The notes: generated by a model not told the origin, from the letters alone. A stretch of DNA of 64,000 nt from Mercenaria mercenaria (GCF_021730395.1 NC_069361.1:60493001-60557000); one strand, 5' to 3'; numbered from the stretch's first letter, positions 32,404 through 46,259 are shown. A program made the numbers and translations.

Positions 32404-35225
32404 TCATCCTATATGTAATATAATAATAATGATAATGATATACCTTTTCCGGTTAAGCACTGGTGCAGATGCCCAATCTGATGTTGACTCTTGTATAACT
32501 CCTGCTTGTAACATTTTTTCTAAGTGAGCTTCTTCCTCACCAGAAAAACATGCAGGGGTTTTCCGCATTCTCTGTTTGATAGGTTTTGCATCACCTGTAT
32601 CTATAGTATGTTCTATAGCTGTAAAGTTGCCTAGATCAAAGTCATTCTTAGCAAATACATCTTGGTATTCTATTAGAATCTTTGCATAGCTTACCTTCTG
32701 ATCTTCTTCTAAATTTTCACTAGATTCAGTGAAAACTTGTTGCAAGTGATTGGGTAGATGTTTCAACGGGTCTGTTTCAGATGTAACTGGATCAAGTTCC
32801 ACCTGTGACACTCTTTCTACCTGTGAAGTGATACCAGAGTCATTGGATCTGAAAAAATCTTGTATGACATAAGCATTGCCTATGTTTTCACCTTTTTTCA
32901 GCACTCTATATCTATCACTTGTATTTAAAAGACACATGATGGGTTTAGTTCCTGAGCTTCTTACCACTTTCGGAGATAAAAACTTGGCTTTTATGTTTTC
33001 TTCTGGTTCGATAACATAGTCTGGTAAGTTTAAGTCCATACGACACTGAATTTTAGCTACAGAGTGTGGTGGTAACACTTGTCTTTTGCATACTGTTACC
33101 CTAGCAATGCTTGGCATCTCATTTGTATCTAGGCTTGCCTCATTTAACTTCAAAGTCATCCCATAAAATGATAAGGTACCTTTACCCATGTCTAATACAG
33201 CCTTATCTTTGTGCAGTATATCGAAACCTAACAGCATGTCTTGTTCTATGGGAGCTACATTTATGTCTTCTGTGTAAGATTTGGATCCTATCTGCAATTT
33301 TACAGGACCTACTACATAGCCAGACATTGCCATGTCTTTTCCAGCAGCTTTCATTTTCACTTCCCGCTTAATTGGCGGTGGGTTTGGTAATGATTTATAG
33401 ATAACATCTGAAATTATTGTTACCTGTGCTGCTGTATCTACCACTGCTGTTATGTTTTTGTTACATACCTGTACATTGATGGAAAACTGTGAGACAGACC
33501 TCATTTGACAGACGATTACCTGTTCCATATCAGTGTCCTTTACTCCATGTCTCTTACTCGATTTAGTCAAATCATGGTTTTCTGATTTGCTATTCTCTGT
33601 GTGCAGGTTTTGGCCTACTGACTTGGGGGTTGGGGTGCGGCCTTCTTCTCCGACCCTTTGAAGTTTAAATTATACTTTTGTTTATTAGGACAATTTCTTC
33701 TAAAATGTCCTTCTTTTCCACATGTATAACAAGCCCGTGATTTATGTTCAAATCGTGGTCTTGTTGGCCTCATTCTCTTACCTGGTTGTTCTAATTTATC
33801 TATAATTGTTTTCTTTAACCGTACCTCTAGATCTTGGAGAGCTTTCTGCAGGCCCTGTTGTTGAACATATTCACTCCTTGAAGGCTGTATTTGATTAAAA
33901 GCACTTACAGTTTCTGAGTCGTAATCTACTCTCCTTTTTTGCCTATCAGGTTTCGACTTACCATGCATAGCTACATGAATTTGTTGGTACCTTCTTACCA
34001 TTTGAATAGCTTGATGTACTGTTCCTGGAGCTTGATTACAAACATATTCTCCAGCATCTTTATCCTCCATGCCTTGGCAGAATTTGTTTACTGCCTGTTC
34101 ATTTGCAAATGTTTCAGGTAAACCTTTGAAAGCTCTCACAGTCAAAGTAAGAACCCTATCAGCCCAGTCCTCTAACGTCTCACCAATAGTTTGAGACGAT
34201 TGCATGAATTTTGCTTGAACAGTAGCTGGTATGTCATGCTCGTCAAATCTGTCTGTTAGTTTCTTTAAGGTTTCTTGATAGTTCATTTCTTTACCATCAG
34301 AAACTACCGAAAGCTATTCTAAAGCCTTACCTTTTAGACTTAAACACAAACAGTTCAGGCATTCTTCTTCTGACCATGCGTAAGTTCTTGCATATCGCTG
34401 GAATTGCATAAAAATGCTTTCCAACTTCCCTTTCCATCATAGCTCAGATGTTTTGGAAGGGTACCTAATGGGTCTTTCTGTCGAATTCCACTTTGATTAC
34501 TATTTGATACTGATTGTCGTATCTCTGTCTGACTATTATTCGAAATTTTACCTGAACGCTGATGAAGTGTTTCATGAAAGTGTAATTTAGGTTTTTGTAA
34601 ACCTTTTACTGCAGATGGTAATGGAGTATATGGTGCAGTCATTTTTTGATTAATGGTAGAACTTGACTGCCCCGGAGATGTAGTCTGGACATTGCTAATT
34701 GTCGGTGTTGATGTTTTTGGGACACTAGGTAATTTACTTACCAAGTCTTCTCTCACCGCATCATTTTGACGTGTGATCATTCTTCTAGCCGATGACAGTA
34801 ACTGCATAAAATCAGACCCCATGTACCTTTTTTCTCTTCTGCTTTTATAGCATTCAGAAGACTATCTTGATTTTCTGGTGCATCAGGATGTTCACCAGAA
34901 GAGTCTAAATGATCACCTGATGATTCCTGAGAATCATCACTTTCAGGTTCATGCAAGGTTCGATTTAGAATGAAGTCAATATTGTTCAAGACTTCCTCTG
35001 GAAAAGTTCTGCGGGCAATAGTTGAGAAAATCTCCGGGGTGATATTCCCACTACTCTCCCTTACTGCCACTATAGCATTAGCTAGTTTCAGCTTAATGCC
35101 TGGAATAGTGACAAGTACATCCACAGGTGCAAAATTAATGGCAATAGGTGTTGATGATGTATCTGACTTAGATTCCGCCACTGTTTTGAAGAATATAAAA
35201 CAACTTACCACAAGTGTAGACTGTT
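32404..35225 (-). mobile_element. Broken LTR retrotransposon relic, Ty3/Gypsy type (Gag, protease, start of RT)
   Basis: On the minus strand, in order: an N-terminal Gag region (about 35211-34780) with a helix-hairpin-helix-like segment and a Ser/Asp-rich tail; a linker rich in Ser/Thr/Gln; a capsid-like Gag region ending in a CCHC zinc knuckle (CYTCGKEGHFRRNC, about 33700); a retropepsin-like aspartic protease region (about 33470); and the beginning of a reverse transcriptase region at the low-coordinate end. The order Gag-PR-RT fits Metaviridae (Ty3/Gypsy). I recognise no pair of LTRs and no integrase or RNase H. It is a fossil, broken, with a few breaks. The long stretches still readable suggest moderate rather than great age. 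Confidence 0.85.
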
Positions 35226-35690
35226 AGTTGATTTTAAACAGACCAGACCCACTACACACCTTCGTCAAACCAAGCAATACCACTGTGAAACTGTCTGTGT
35301 ACTGACAAAACTGTCAACGTTAATAAAGTAGATCTGCAACATATAAGAATTAATTAAGAATGAATATATTCTTCTTATTCATAAATCGAAGTTTATTTTT
35401 TCCAAAATTTCTGATCCAGATCGAATATTCCCACTTGTTTCAGTGGAATATATTATTTTCTCGGATTGGCCGTATATTCTATGAAGAGGGCTGTAGGTAG
35501 ATACCAAGTAAGGCTGTACGTTGATTTTTTAGACCTAGGTTACGGTCTTATTCCGTTTCTGGTAGGTAACGATTAGTTTCAATCGTTACCCCTCCCACTC
35601 TTGTCGTAATTTGGTAGCGTTTGCAGCGATAATTTTTAAACCGCTGCCACCATTATAGTGTTTCTCACTAATAAATAACAATAAGTAATG
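35226..35690. other. No feature recognised
   Basis: Spacer between the LTR relic and the LINE tail. No LTR can be identified in it from this window alone. Confidence 0.4.
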
Positions 35691-37068
35691 GTTTGATTGA
35701 TTGACTGATTGATTGATTGATTTTATTTAGTAAAAGTGTACATATATCAATTATAAAACATGGCAATAAAACAGATGCATGATATATAACAACAATATGG
35801 TGGGAAGCAGACTAATACAATCATACATATATTCTAAACCATGAAATGCACACCAATACCAGGGATAACACAAAAAAAGAAACAAAAGTTCCCCTTATTT
35901 CCATTGTGGTCCCTGTTATTGGCGGCATGACACAGAAAGTCATGTATTTGTTTTAAGAATAAGTTACATATTAAATCTTTAAATCAGATGTATCACAGTT
36001 AATTTAGTTTTAAGTATTATCACAGTATTTAATGTCACACATTACTATCACAGTATTTGAGTATTAGACACCTAGTGGTCAGTATTCTAAAAAAAAAACA
36101 GAAATATATCATGCACAACATAAAAGTGACAAGATAAAATGGAATAAGAAAGTTTGAAAACTAACTGGTCATTAATTGGATTTTGATGGCATGTCTGAAT
36201 TTAGAAGGACAAGTAATATATCTAAGATCCTGTGGAATGTGATTCCACAAAGCAATACCATTGAAGGCAAAAGTCTTTTTGCCAAAGCTTCCAACCTTTG
36301 GCAATGAGAACCGCCCAGTATCAGTATACAAATAACCAACACTGGAATCCTGACTAGGGAAAGCAGTTACTCTAGACCTTGTGCATCGATCATGTATGGA
36401 GCTAAGGGGTACAAATTTATCATTCATGTACTCAGGGGCTTTACCCATCTTTATTTTATGCACATGACAGAGAGTTAACTGTTCAACCCTTTTAACCACG
36501 GGTAACCAATTCAAGGACCTAAACTGCTCAGGACCAACATGAGACATACTATCAAGACCAAGGACAAACCGAATAATCTTGTTTTGCGTAGTTTGAAGCC
36601 TGTTTTTCCAGTATTTAGTCAAACTGAAATACCAGAAAGAACAAACATAATCAAAGTGGCACTGAATAAGAGCCATTACCAACATTTTCTTGGTGTGAAG
36701 AGTCAGAAATTTACTCTTACGATACAAAAATTTCAGACGGGCATTTGCTTAGGAAACCACAGATCTTGCAATTTTATCACAGGTCCAAGATTGCACCAAG
36801 GTACTTCACTGAATTAGTAGCTTTAATACTTGTACCATTACATGTAATGTTCAAATTTGATTGAGGCCTTAACTTGGGTTTAGATCCAAAAAGAATTGAC
36901 TCTGTTTTTCCAAGATGTAGAGAAAGCTTGTTATCAACAAGCCATTCACTTACAATTTTAAGTTCACTGGATAAAACAGTTTCAATATGTGAGATGTCTT
37001 TTCCAGAGACAAGAATACCTGAATCATCAGCATATAATAGAAGTTTGTTATTAACAATAGCTGACATA
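35691..37068 (-). mobile_element. 5'-truncated CR1/L2-like LINE (-)
   Basis: On the minus strand the RT enters at about 37068 with LLLYADDSGILVSGKDISHI, the YADD catalytic motif, and continues to VKYLGAILDL. After a degenerate ~50 bp gap the thumb and C-terminal region follow (36727-36161): CHFDYVCSFWYFSLTKYW, LQTTQNKIIRFVLG, LNWLPVVKRVEQL and FNGIALWNHIPQDLR. The 3' end is a microsatellite-like tail (GATT)n at 35694-35727, the tail type known for CR1/L2 elements. At least one frame change is seen. The element is truncated in the RT palm. Confidence 0.88.
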
Positions 37069-37532
37069 TCGTTTACTTACTTATTGGAAATGATTTCCCG
37101 GTGGTTGAACTACGTAGTTCGATAGAATACTGAATGTATTTACGTCTCTGAAGATGGCGTCCTCCCTGCAGAGTGCGGTATACCAGAATGCCCTGTTCCC
37201 AGCTATCCCAACGTACATTGGCTCGTTTTGGCGGGTGTCGTAGGTCACTGATCATCTGTCACGGGTCAGTGAACCGCAGCCACTACAATATTTTCCTTTT
37301 TACGTTTTCTGGTCATCAGATTTAATTAAAAGACATACCGTTGACGTCATAAACCATTAAATATAAAATCCGTCCACAAATTAGTCCAATTTTCACAATA
37401 TAAAGCATTACATTTTTATTTCTTTTTGTATTTTTCAGTCAAGTTTAAATTTTTATGACCGCCATATTCAAGCATGCGCACAGATATAGAAATGCATTGT
37501 AAAATATATTTTAATGAAAAACAGCATTTCCT
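37069..37532. other. No feature recognised with confidence
   Basis: A 60-codon minus-strand frame (37073-37255) reads protein-like (Arg/Ser-rich, containing ELRSSTTGKSFPISK) and might be a decayed exon or transposon part, but I cannot place it. Confidence 0.35.
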
Positions 37533-38837
37533 TAAACCAATGTATAGGTCGCACTGGTCCTTCCTGACCAGACTCTCGGTGAAAAAAAAAGATAAACTGG
37601 ACAATGTTCGAAATTCAGGCCTGAGGATAATGCTCGGAGCAATGAAAACAACTTCAATAAAAGAAATGGAAAAGATAGCCAACCTTGAGCCATAAGAGAC
37701 AAGACGAGAGTACAAAGCACAAACTCAACTCAAAACTCGAGAGCAGAACCAAGAACAGACTGAAACAACAGAGTCTCGACTTCATCGTCAAAGAACTGCA
37801 AAAAAGGGAAAGCAGCGGCACTGGACACAGAGGCAGAGCCGTTTGTGTCCGATGAATGAGTTCCTAGACAATGTGCTCCAGAGATCAGATTGGAGGTACC
37901 AGGAGTTGAAGAAAAGGGAAAACAACATCAGTCTCACCAAACAATCTCTTACGCTAGAAATGATCAATGACCGCTATCCAACACACTCATGGATCTAGGC
38001 ATATACCGATGGATCAATGGAAAAGGCAGTTCAGAATGCTGGGAGTGGTGCCTGCATCAAAGTTCCAGACAGCTCCACTCTCACACTCTCTCATCCAGTC
38101 GGCAAGAGATGCTCCAACTACAGAGCCGAGATGCAAGCTCTCGCACCGGCCACACTCCAACTGTATGAACGAGGAGAAAAGGGACAAAATATTGTTTTCC
38201 TAACAGACACCAAGTCAGCTCTTCAGGCTCTCTCAGCAGGTCCATCAGACAACATAATCAGACAGCTGCTGGAAAACATCAGTCTCCGGTCTGAGAACAA
38301 CAATGTAGCAATTCAGTGGATTCCTGCACATGTGGGCATAGCTGGAAATGAAGCTGCGAACACACTTACAAAGGAAGCAACCAAGCATATACAGCCCCAA
38401 CCTCCAACTTCATACAGAGAAGCTCAGACTTTGCTGAAGAACAGCTTTGCGTCAGAAGTTGCGTGGAAGAACATAAATGAAGGCTACCTGCACAGTCATG
38501 ACAGTCTACACAAGCTAAACAGGCACAGCCAAACAACTATCTTCCATCTGCGCACTGGACTTTGTGGCCTGAGAAAACATATGAAGAAGCCTGGTGTTGC
38601 AGAGACAGCTAAATATCAGTGCGGGTCAGAGGAACAAACACCCTTCCACATCCTGCATAGCTATTCCTATCTGGAAGAAGCACGCCAGAAAGTTTGGCCC
38701 ACAGACATCCCATTTGAAACCAAGCTATGGGGAGATGCCAGCTACCTGCAGAATACGGTGCAGTTCATTGCCGCATCTAATTTTAAGATATAAAACGGCC
38801 ATAAGAAGATGGAACGCAGTAAGGCAGCAAGTACAGG
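37533..38837 (+). mobile_element. LINE 3' part with RNase H domain (+)
   Basis: An upstream segment at 37533-37695 encodes VRNSGLRIMLGAMKTTSIKE, the pre-RNase-H linker of RNase-H-bearing LINEs. The RNase H core begins at 37999 with AYTDGS (first catalytic Asp), then YRAEMQAL (Glu), FLTDTKSALQAL (Asp) and IQWIPAHVGIAGNEAAN (His and the last acidic position, here Asn). The frame 38017-38793 ends with a Cys/His-poor C-terminal tail TPFHILHSYSYLEEARQKVW. A stop sits just before AYTDGS and other breaks lie in the linker. RNase H after RT is known from I, Jockey-related and other LINE clades. Its 3' end joins the satellite array at about 38838. Confidence 0.87.
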
Positions 38838-39008
38838 TTAACATTAAAATGAATTAACACCGAGTTATAACGACAAGATATTTTTGAACAAAGGAATAAA
38901 ATAACAGTGCTATCTTTTGAATTTTTTTTCCCGAAAACGAATTTTAACCTTTAACATCAGGGCTGATCTAGACTCGTGTCTGATAATATCTTCATCGTTG
39001 AAATTGAC

Positions 39009-39047
<39 letters not shown>

Positions 39048-40720
39048 AAACTTCAAGGAATAACTATAAGATACGTCTAATGACAAAATAATTTTAAACA
39101 ATGAAAACTATTGCAAAAATGCTATTTTTGCGGTCTTCCGCACAAATTTGACCTTTTACATTTAATATAAGCTTTACCAATCACTGTTTTTAAAATTAGA
39201 TCTGCATTGCTGGCATTGCCTTACAAATTTACATAAGAAAGAATTAATTTCAATGAAAAAAATTACAATATATTTTTTAACGAAGAAAGAATTAAATATG
39301 CTGTATTTTGAATGTTTACATGAAAATGACCATTGACCTTTAATGTCAGGGTTGCCCTTGACTAATTTTTCATTTATATTTCAACAGTAATATTGTCTGT
39401 TATGTATACTTTAAAATGAATAATGATAAGTTTTACTAGAAGTGACGAAAAAACCCTAAAACAATAAAGAAAATCATTGCAAATTGCTGTTTTGCAATTT
39501 TTTTTTTGTGCACAAATTTGACCTTTGATAATAGGTTTACCTTTGACTTATTGGGATAAGACCTACATTGCTGACCTTGCTTCACATGTATACATTAAAG
39601 TAAATTGCTAACAGTGAATTGTAACAAGCTATTTTAGAACGAAATAATAAGTAAGTATTCTACATTTTGTGATTTTTATACAAAAATGACCCCTGACCTT
39701 CAGTACCAGGTTTGAACTTGACTTATTTTCTCTTCCATGACATCGTCTGACATATACATGTATACAGTAAAATGAACAACGATCAGTTACTAAGATGACA
39801 AAACAAAAACTTTAATAAAATAAAAATTATTACATATAGGTGATATTATTGCAATATTTACTCACTTTTTTACTTTTGAACTTTGCTACTATGTTTGACC
39901 TTAAATGATTTGAAATTATATGTGTATACCAGACATCGCCTAATATTTATACATTAAAATGAACTGATATCATTGACTTATATCGACAAGATATTATTAA
40001 CAAAGAGAAAAGTTAAAGAGCTATTTTTTCATTCTTTTACTTGAAAATGACCTTTGACCCTTAGTATCACATTTGAACTTGTCTGATTTCAGACGGTATC
40101 TTTAATACTGACATTGTGGGACATATTTTAAAATAAATCACGAGCAATTATTAATAATGATTAAAAAATATGTTTTATTTCAAACAGGAAGCTATTCATG
40201 CGATTTTTCACACAAATTTGACCTTGGACCTTTGATATTAGCTTTACCCTTGGCAGTTTTGGGGTTACATCTGTACTGCTGACTTTGCCTGACGTACAAA
40301 CATTAAAATGAATTAACTTCAGCGGCTAATAATGTGAAGACATATTAAACACATTAGAAAAAGTAAAGGTAAAAGTTTTCACATTTTGCATGAAAATGAA
40401 TTTTGACCTTTATTTATCAAGACTGACCTTAACTTTTTTTCAATAAGATTTGTATTTCTGAATTTGACTGATGTGTACACATTTAAAGTGACTTATGATA
40501 ACAAACTATTTTTAAGAATAAAAATAAATTTCAAATATGCCAGTTTTTGTGATTTTTACATAAATTTGTCCTTTGACCTTGAATATCAAGTTTGTCCTTC
40601 ATTCCTTTTTTGTGAATTTCTTATTGCTGTCATTGTTTGACATAATATACATTTAATGACAATCAGATAGTTACTGTAATTAAACAGTGAAAAACCTGGT
40701 AGACGTAAACTTTACCTTAC
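38838..40720 (+). repeat. Degenerate ~175-185 bp satellite array with a two-unit higher-order pattern
   Basis: The anchor ACAAATTTGACC(T) is at about 39142, 39512 and 40212, with a variant at about 40558. A sister anchor TGAAAATGACC is at about 39322, 39681, 40042 and 40396. The two unit types alternate, giving a ~350-370 bp repeat of two ~180 bp halves, about ten halves in all. Each contains CATTAAAATGAATTAAC-like and GACAAGATATT-like blocks. Divergence between units is high, so the array is old. Confidence 0.75.
39011..39044. repeat. (AT)n microsatellite
   Basis: Seventeen uninterrupted AT dinucleotides inside the satellite array. Confidence 0.95.
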
Positions 40721-42759
40721 CCCCTAATATTTTTACAAGTGATTTTTACCTCCCCTATCACAAACATACATGAACAAAATATAGATAGGCACGGCTTTGA
40801 CACTTAAGAAATGGGTTTTCATAGAGGATATGAAATATTGTTTCCAAATAATTATAAACTTCCTTTGGCCTCAATTGTTGCAATAAAAGTCTGTGAGCTC
40901 TCGGACCTATTGCTTCATGCATGTCAAAGTTATGCCTGGAAAATCTGATTTCTATATACATTGACCTTCGAGATAGGGGCCTTGGGTTCTTATTATGGCA
41001 AACGTTTCTGCCAAACAAAAATATGCTTGCAATGAGCATGTCAAAGTTACGGCTTGGAGCAGCTCCAAAATGACCTTGACCTTTTTAGGACCTTTTGTAT
41101 GGCATTCCAACTCATTCAGGTAAGTATTTCTGCAACATAAAAGATTGTTCCATGTATTAGAAATGGTACATAAAATATTCAAATTTGTCTTTACAGTTCT
41201 TCCCCTGGTGGTCATGTTTACAACAAATCAAAATAACTGAACAATCTTTGTAGAAGGTAGTGTTTTTTCCAGGCCTTTTCAGTGTGGCGCAATGCCATGT
41301 CCCTTTTCTTACGCGTCACGTTACCCCCCTCAAGTGCCACATGCACCACATGCACTTTTTACTGTCTGTTTTCTTAATCTGATATTAATTGATGACACCT
41401 GTGTATTTCATAATCAGCAAAGCCAAACTTAAAATCTTAAAATCTTTTTGGTGTTCAAAATGAATGAAATGTACACTGCAAAATCACTCCGTGAGAACTA
41501 CGTTCCAACGCAAGTCATGTCTAAACGATATCATGTGACACATTTCAACGACTTCTGGCTACGGTATCGCTCAATATGACACGGCTTATATAATTTTCAT
41601 ATATATTAATTACTTTGATTATATTTATTTATGTCTTGACATGAACATGAATTCAGATTCCAAAAGTAATCGCATAGATTGATTAAAACTTTTAGATTTT
41701 TAAAGCAGGCGTCTGTTATTAAGAAAATAGAAGCATTTTGCTATTTTCCAGAATAAAACAATATACTACATAAGCAATACTTACAGACAGTCAATGATCG
41801 ATTAAAGGCAATGCCAGTTTTAATCTTAGAAATATATTTCTGCAACTGCTTTATCATAAACACGCAATATTTATTTAATATCATGTTTCTCACTCTAACC
41901 GATGATGTTACTAACTCTAAACGCAACACAGGTCAGCGTTACTGACACTCATCGAAGTCTTGTGACTACATTACTTATATTCGAGTAAAACATACCAGCA
42001 AGTCTGTGACTGAAAATCAGATTTTGTTCCAAGTATGTATTTTTTTCTCATTTAATGGTATCCCGAAGATATCTTTGTCCAAATGAAAGCAATATGTACG
42101 AGGTGGGGCGGAGTTCTGTTATACTATTACATGTGCACACTTTAATTGTTATAAAGTCTGTAAAAAGATTCTTTTGAAGCACATGACGCAACTAAGCAAC
42201 ATAGTGCGACTTTAGGAAGAATGAATGCATATTTCTCGATGCAATTCTAAAAACCTTTTTTATAATTACTACACGTGTATTATTCATTATAGCAACGATA
42301 TAAATTTTGTTCTTTAGCTAGAGTGGAACTGAAAATGTCTGAGTTAAAGAACTTAAAAACGTGATGACATCCATCCATGAAACTGACGTCACAATTGGCG
42401 ACATGCACCTGATATGTAACTGGAACGTCAATATGTATATGTTATTAACTTTGTATGTGGGTATATGCACTTGTTCTGAAGCGGTACTACTGCGCGACTT
42501 TAGAAAACCAAATGGAAAATAATTTTAGGTATGTAATAATGAAAAATACCGGTATTGCACGATCGTGGTCCATTGAAACAAAAAAGAAAATATTTTTAGG
42601 TATGTAATAAGGAACAAATATTTCTTGCACACCGGACCGGCCTTTCCGTTGGTTTTACCCATGCTTGCAAAACCCATCTGGCATTCTCGTGCTGGTAATG
42701 ACAACTAGCGCTTCATGCATTGATTATATATGGTATTGTATATGTGAACTAAGACAATA
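40721..42759. other. No gene recognised; repeat-like segments
   Basis: About 40800-41220 contains TCAAAGTTATGCCTGG and TCAAAGTTACGGCTTGG with TGACCTTGACC, two related units of another degenerate repeat. A short direct repeat TTTTAGGTATGTAATAA occurs at about 42524 and 42594. No coding region is recognised. Confidence 0.45.
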
Positions 42760-42762
42760 TCA

Positions 42763-45700
42763 TAGTAAAGGCCATTTATGAAAAAAGGGGAAAAAACTCG
42801 CAAAGAATTGATTTTTGGTGAAAGCATTATACAATATGCATGTAACAGCATACTAAAAGTATAGAATGTTATCATGGTGCAAAATGCATTTTTTGGGGTA
42901 AAATGTTTAAAAATATAATTGAAACTGTGAATTTCTGGAATCGGCCCATAATGATGTTAATATTTTTATTAAGAAAGCGAAATTTTGCATGGTAGTAGAG
43001 AATTATAACACAAACAAATTAAGCTCATGACTATTTTTTAAAAAATCCAAGATGGCCGCCAAAATTCAAGATGGCCGCCATTAAATTCTCATTACACAGG
43101 AAAACCGTTTAAGTATTTCACAAAGTTCAAATAGTGTGAAAAATGACCAGCATCATAGAAGATACACACATTTTATTTAAAAACACAAACTTCAGTCTTA
43201 AACAAATTCAAGATGGCTTCTCAATTCCAAAATGGCCGCCACAAGGTCATTTAGACAATACAGACCCCGAATAAGAAAATGGCGGTAAAATGGTTTGACT
43301 GAAAATATTTTTCTTGCATCAAACATGACCCCCATGTTTTCTGATTTTTATTCAGCACTGACAATATTCATCAAGAGAATGTAAGATTCAGACATTTAAA
43401 GTAGGTCCTGATGTGTGCTGCAGCCATTGGAAATATGACAATTTTATATAGAATAATGAAGAACAGCTATTTAGTGTGCTATAACATACAAGGGAACATT
43501 GGTAAAAATTGAAATCTGGCCAGATGAGGATGGGAAATGTCTACTTAGACTAGAATTTGATAGAAGATGACAAATTTATTGCACTTTTGCTTTAAAATTT
43601 AATATTGATAAACACAAAAAGACCACATTTTCAATGTATTTGTGTGTATGCACAGTATTTTGTCTCAAAACTGCATTTTGGTATCCTAACGATTGCTAAT
43701 TTCTAGTAGTTAGAGGTACAGTTGAACATATTTTACAGTTTAAATGTGTAATTTACCCTGACAGTGAAGCAGATCACAGTAGAAAATGACAAAACAGGGC
43801 AAAAGTAGGCTACATTTATGATAACTGATTGAAAAGTATGCTGTGACAGCTATTTTGCCAAAATTTGACGAGTTGTCATACATTACTGAAATTGCCATAA
43901 AACCTTAGAAATTGTTGGTATAAACTAAAACCTTGTATTTAGGTTTTTGTACATTTCAAATGAAACTGGCACAATCATAGATAGAGAAAAAGTTTTTCTT
44001 ATAGGCATACAGACACTTAATAGGAAAATGGTCAAAAAATTTTCATAATAAAATAATAACACTACAGAATGTGTCATGTTGACTTAGATCATACACTACC
44101 ACTATAGTTTGGGATCTCATTGTTTAGCTAATTTTGCAGTTTGTGTGTTTGAACTGAAAATATTTTTTTCTGCATCAGGCATGACCCCTGCTTTCCTTTT
44201 TCATTTTATTCAGTATTGACAATATTCTGCAAGAAAATATAAGTTACTGACATTTAAAATATGTCCTGATGTGCGCTGCAGTCACTGGGAATATGTGAAT
44301 TTCATAAAGAATAAAAAAAAGAACAGCTATTAAGTGTGTCATAACCTTTAACAAAAACATTAATTGAATACATTTTACTAAAGTACAGTTCTCAATAGCA
44401 TAGAAATCTATATCATAACAACACTTCCACATAACATATGTAAATATCAGGATACGAGTTCTATGACACAGGAAAATGCTTACACCTTTAGTATCTTGAA
44501 CAATGTAATGGGTCCAGTCGCTGTGGTGACTGTCCTGTGTTAAAACGTAGAGCTGGTGAGACCATATAAATGATCTTTTCTCTAAATCTAAATGATTCAT
44601 GGCTGTAATGCTTTCAGGGATCAGGCGAATCACTCAATGTTTCAAACTAACAACCTTCAACTAATGATAATCAGCTCAAACTCCTAAAGGATGGGAATAC
44701 TGTGTTTGATTTTTTTTTCTCTTTCTTTTTTATTTTTTGAAGTTCCTGTCAGCCAATGTCTTTGTATCGACAACATACGAGTATCCATTCGCATAGATGT
44801 TCAGCGGGTGTTCTCTTACATGAAGCTGCAACTCAATATGATTGCCCTAACTCCTGAATGCTCAGCGCTTATATGCTATAAAATATAGCCTTAAAATGAC
44901 CCGAATGCCTTGGCTGTACTTCGTCGATAACGTTGAACCTTGTTGTCTTACTGACTCAGAAGATTACCAAACCAAACGTCTCTGCCTCAGATTTCCAATG
45001 ATCAGCCTGTATTTGCTCTCGTCTGTCCCGTAAAGGTTTAATTTCCATGCGCTGGCCTTAACGCTCGAAACCTAGTAACAATACTGCAACTCTTCTTTAG
45101 TCTCAAACGTCTTTTTTATATAATTTATCTGCCCTGACAGTATAGCTACAACAGCTCTTTTTTCAAGGTACTAGGATAAATAATAAGTTCAATCCTTGAT
45201 GTGTGGATACAGAATGACTTCATTGTAATTCATCTACTTATCTATACCCTAGCAGAGGTGTGCTTTGACTGGTGCTATGTATGATTCCTGTTTCTAATTG
45301 GTCCAAAGTCGAACATATTTTACATTGAATACACGAGTACTTGATCTAACAAATAGTTTGTTCTCTTTTACTATACGATTGTATATAACATAATGTGTGA
45401 TGCTGAGATCCAGCTATGACTGTTATTAACCAAAGTCGTTCATAAGGTTATAACACACTGAATAGCTGTTCGTCTTTATACTATATAAAATTGACATATT
45501 TCCAATGGCCGCAGCACACATCAGGACCAATTTAGAATGTCGGTAACTTACATTTTCTTGAAGAATATTATCAGTGCTGACTAAAAATCAAAAGAAAAGT
45601 GGGGTTATGTTTGATGCAAGAAAAAAAATATCTTCAGTCAAACACACAAATTGCAAAATCAGCAAAACGTTAAACCCAACAAAATAAATAAATAAATAAT

Positions 45701-46259
45701 AAATAAGGAAGTTATCGCTGCTTTACGACAATTTCTACTGCCGAATGACTCGGCAATTTTGTCTGTATAGTTCACTATTGCCCCAAATTGATTCTGCTGG
45801 AAGTATTTTTTCCATCTTGGGTAAACTGCATACTGTTACTGACAATAACCAGCTTATTATAATGTAAAAGTAATGATATGAGACAATTTGGCATAAAATC
45901 GACAACAATTCTGGTTTAAATGTAGCTTTTATGGCGGCCATATTGGATTTAGGACGCCATTTTGTTTTCTTCTAAATTTGTAATTAGTTAACATTTTGCA
46001 AAATATAGTAATCTAATGTAGTGCAAAAGTTGGACCTCGTTATATGCATAAATCTGTTGTTATGAGCAGATTCCAGAAATCCACAGTTTCATCAATACTT
46101 TAAATATTTTAACCCCAAAAATAGACATTTTGCATCATGATACTTTTCTATACTTTTTATATGTTGTTGTATACACCTTGTATATTACTTATACAAAAAA
46201 TCAATTCTTTGCGAGTTTTTTCCTTTATTTGGCATTTTGGCCATAAATGGCCTTTACTA
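42763..46259. mobile_element. 3.5 kb non-autonomous DNA element with long diverged TIRs
   Basis: The left end TAGTAAAGGCCATTTATG is repeated inverted at the right end (CATAAATGGCCTTTACTA). The match continues inwards with AAAAAACTCGCAAAGAATTG, AGTATAG, TTTTTGGGG and ATTTCTGGAATC, weakening with depth; arms reach about 43500 and 45465. TCA at 42760-42762 and 46260-46262 is a possible 3 bp TSD. A ~200 bp inner piece (GCATCA..CATGACCCC to GAACAGCTATT.AGTGTG) occurs three times: about 43290-43500 (+), 44140-44345 (+) and 45465-45660 (-). No transposase is recognised; the 129-codon frame at 44244-44633 (-) is unlike any. Several AAGATGGCCGCC motifs lie in the arms. Superfamily not determined; a 3 bp TSD would fit PIF/Harbinger. 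Confidence 0.8.
45667..45706 (+). mobile_element. SINE family B tail only
   Basis: CGTTAAACCCAACAAAATAA followed by (AAAT)n is the 3' tail of the family B SINE. It is a very short 5'-truncated insertion in the right arm of the 3.5 kb element. Confidence 0.7.

Noticed and set aside
42763-46259. Polinton/Maverick-type element
   Set aside because: It is only 3.5 kb, the ends do not begin as Polinton ends do, the possible TSD is 3 bp rather than 6, and no coding region of that group is seen.
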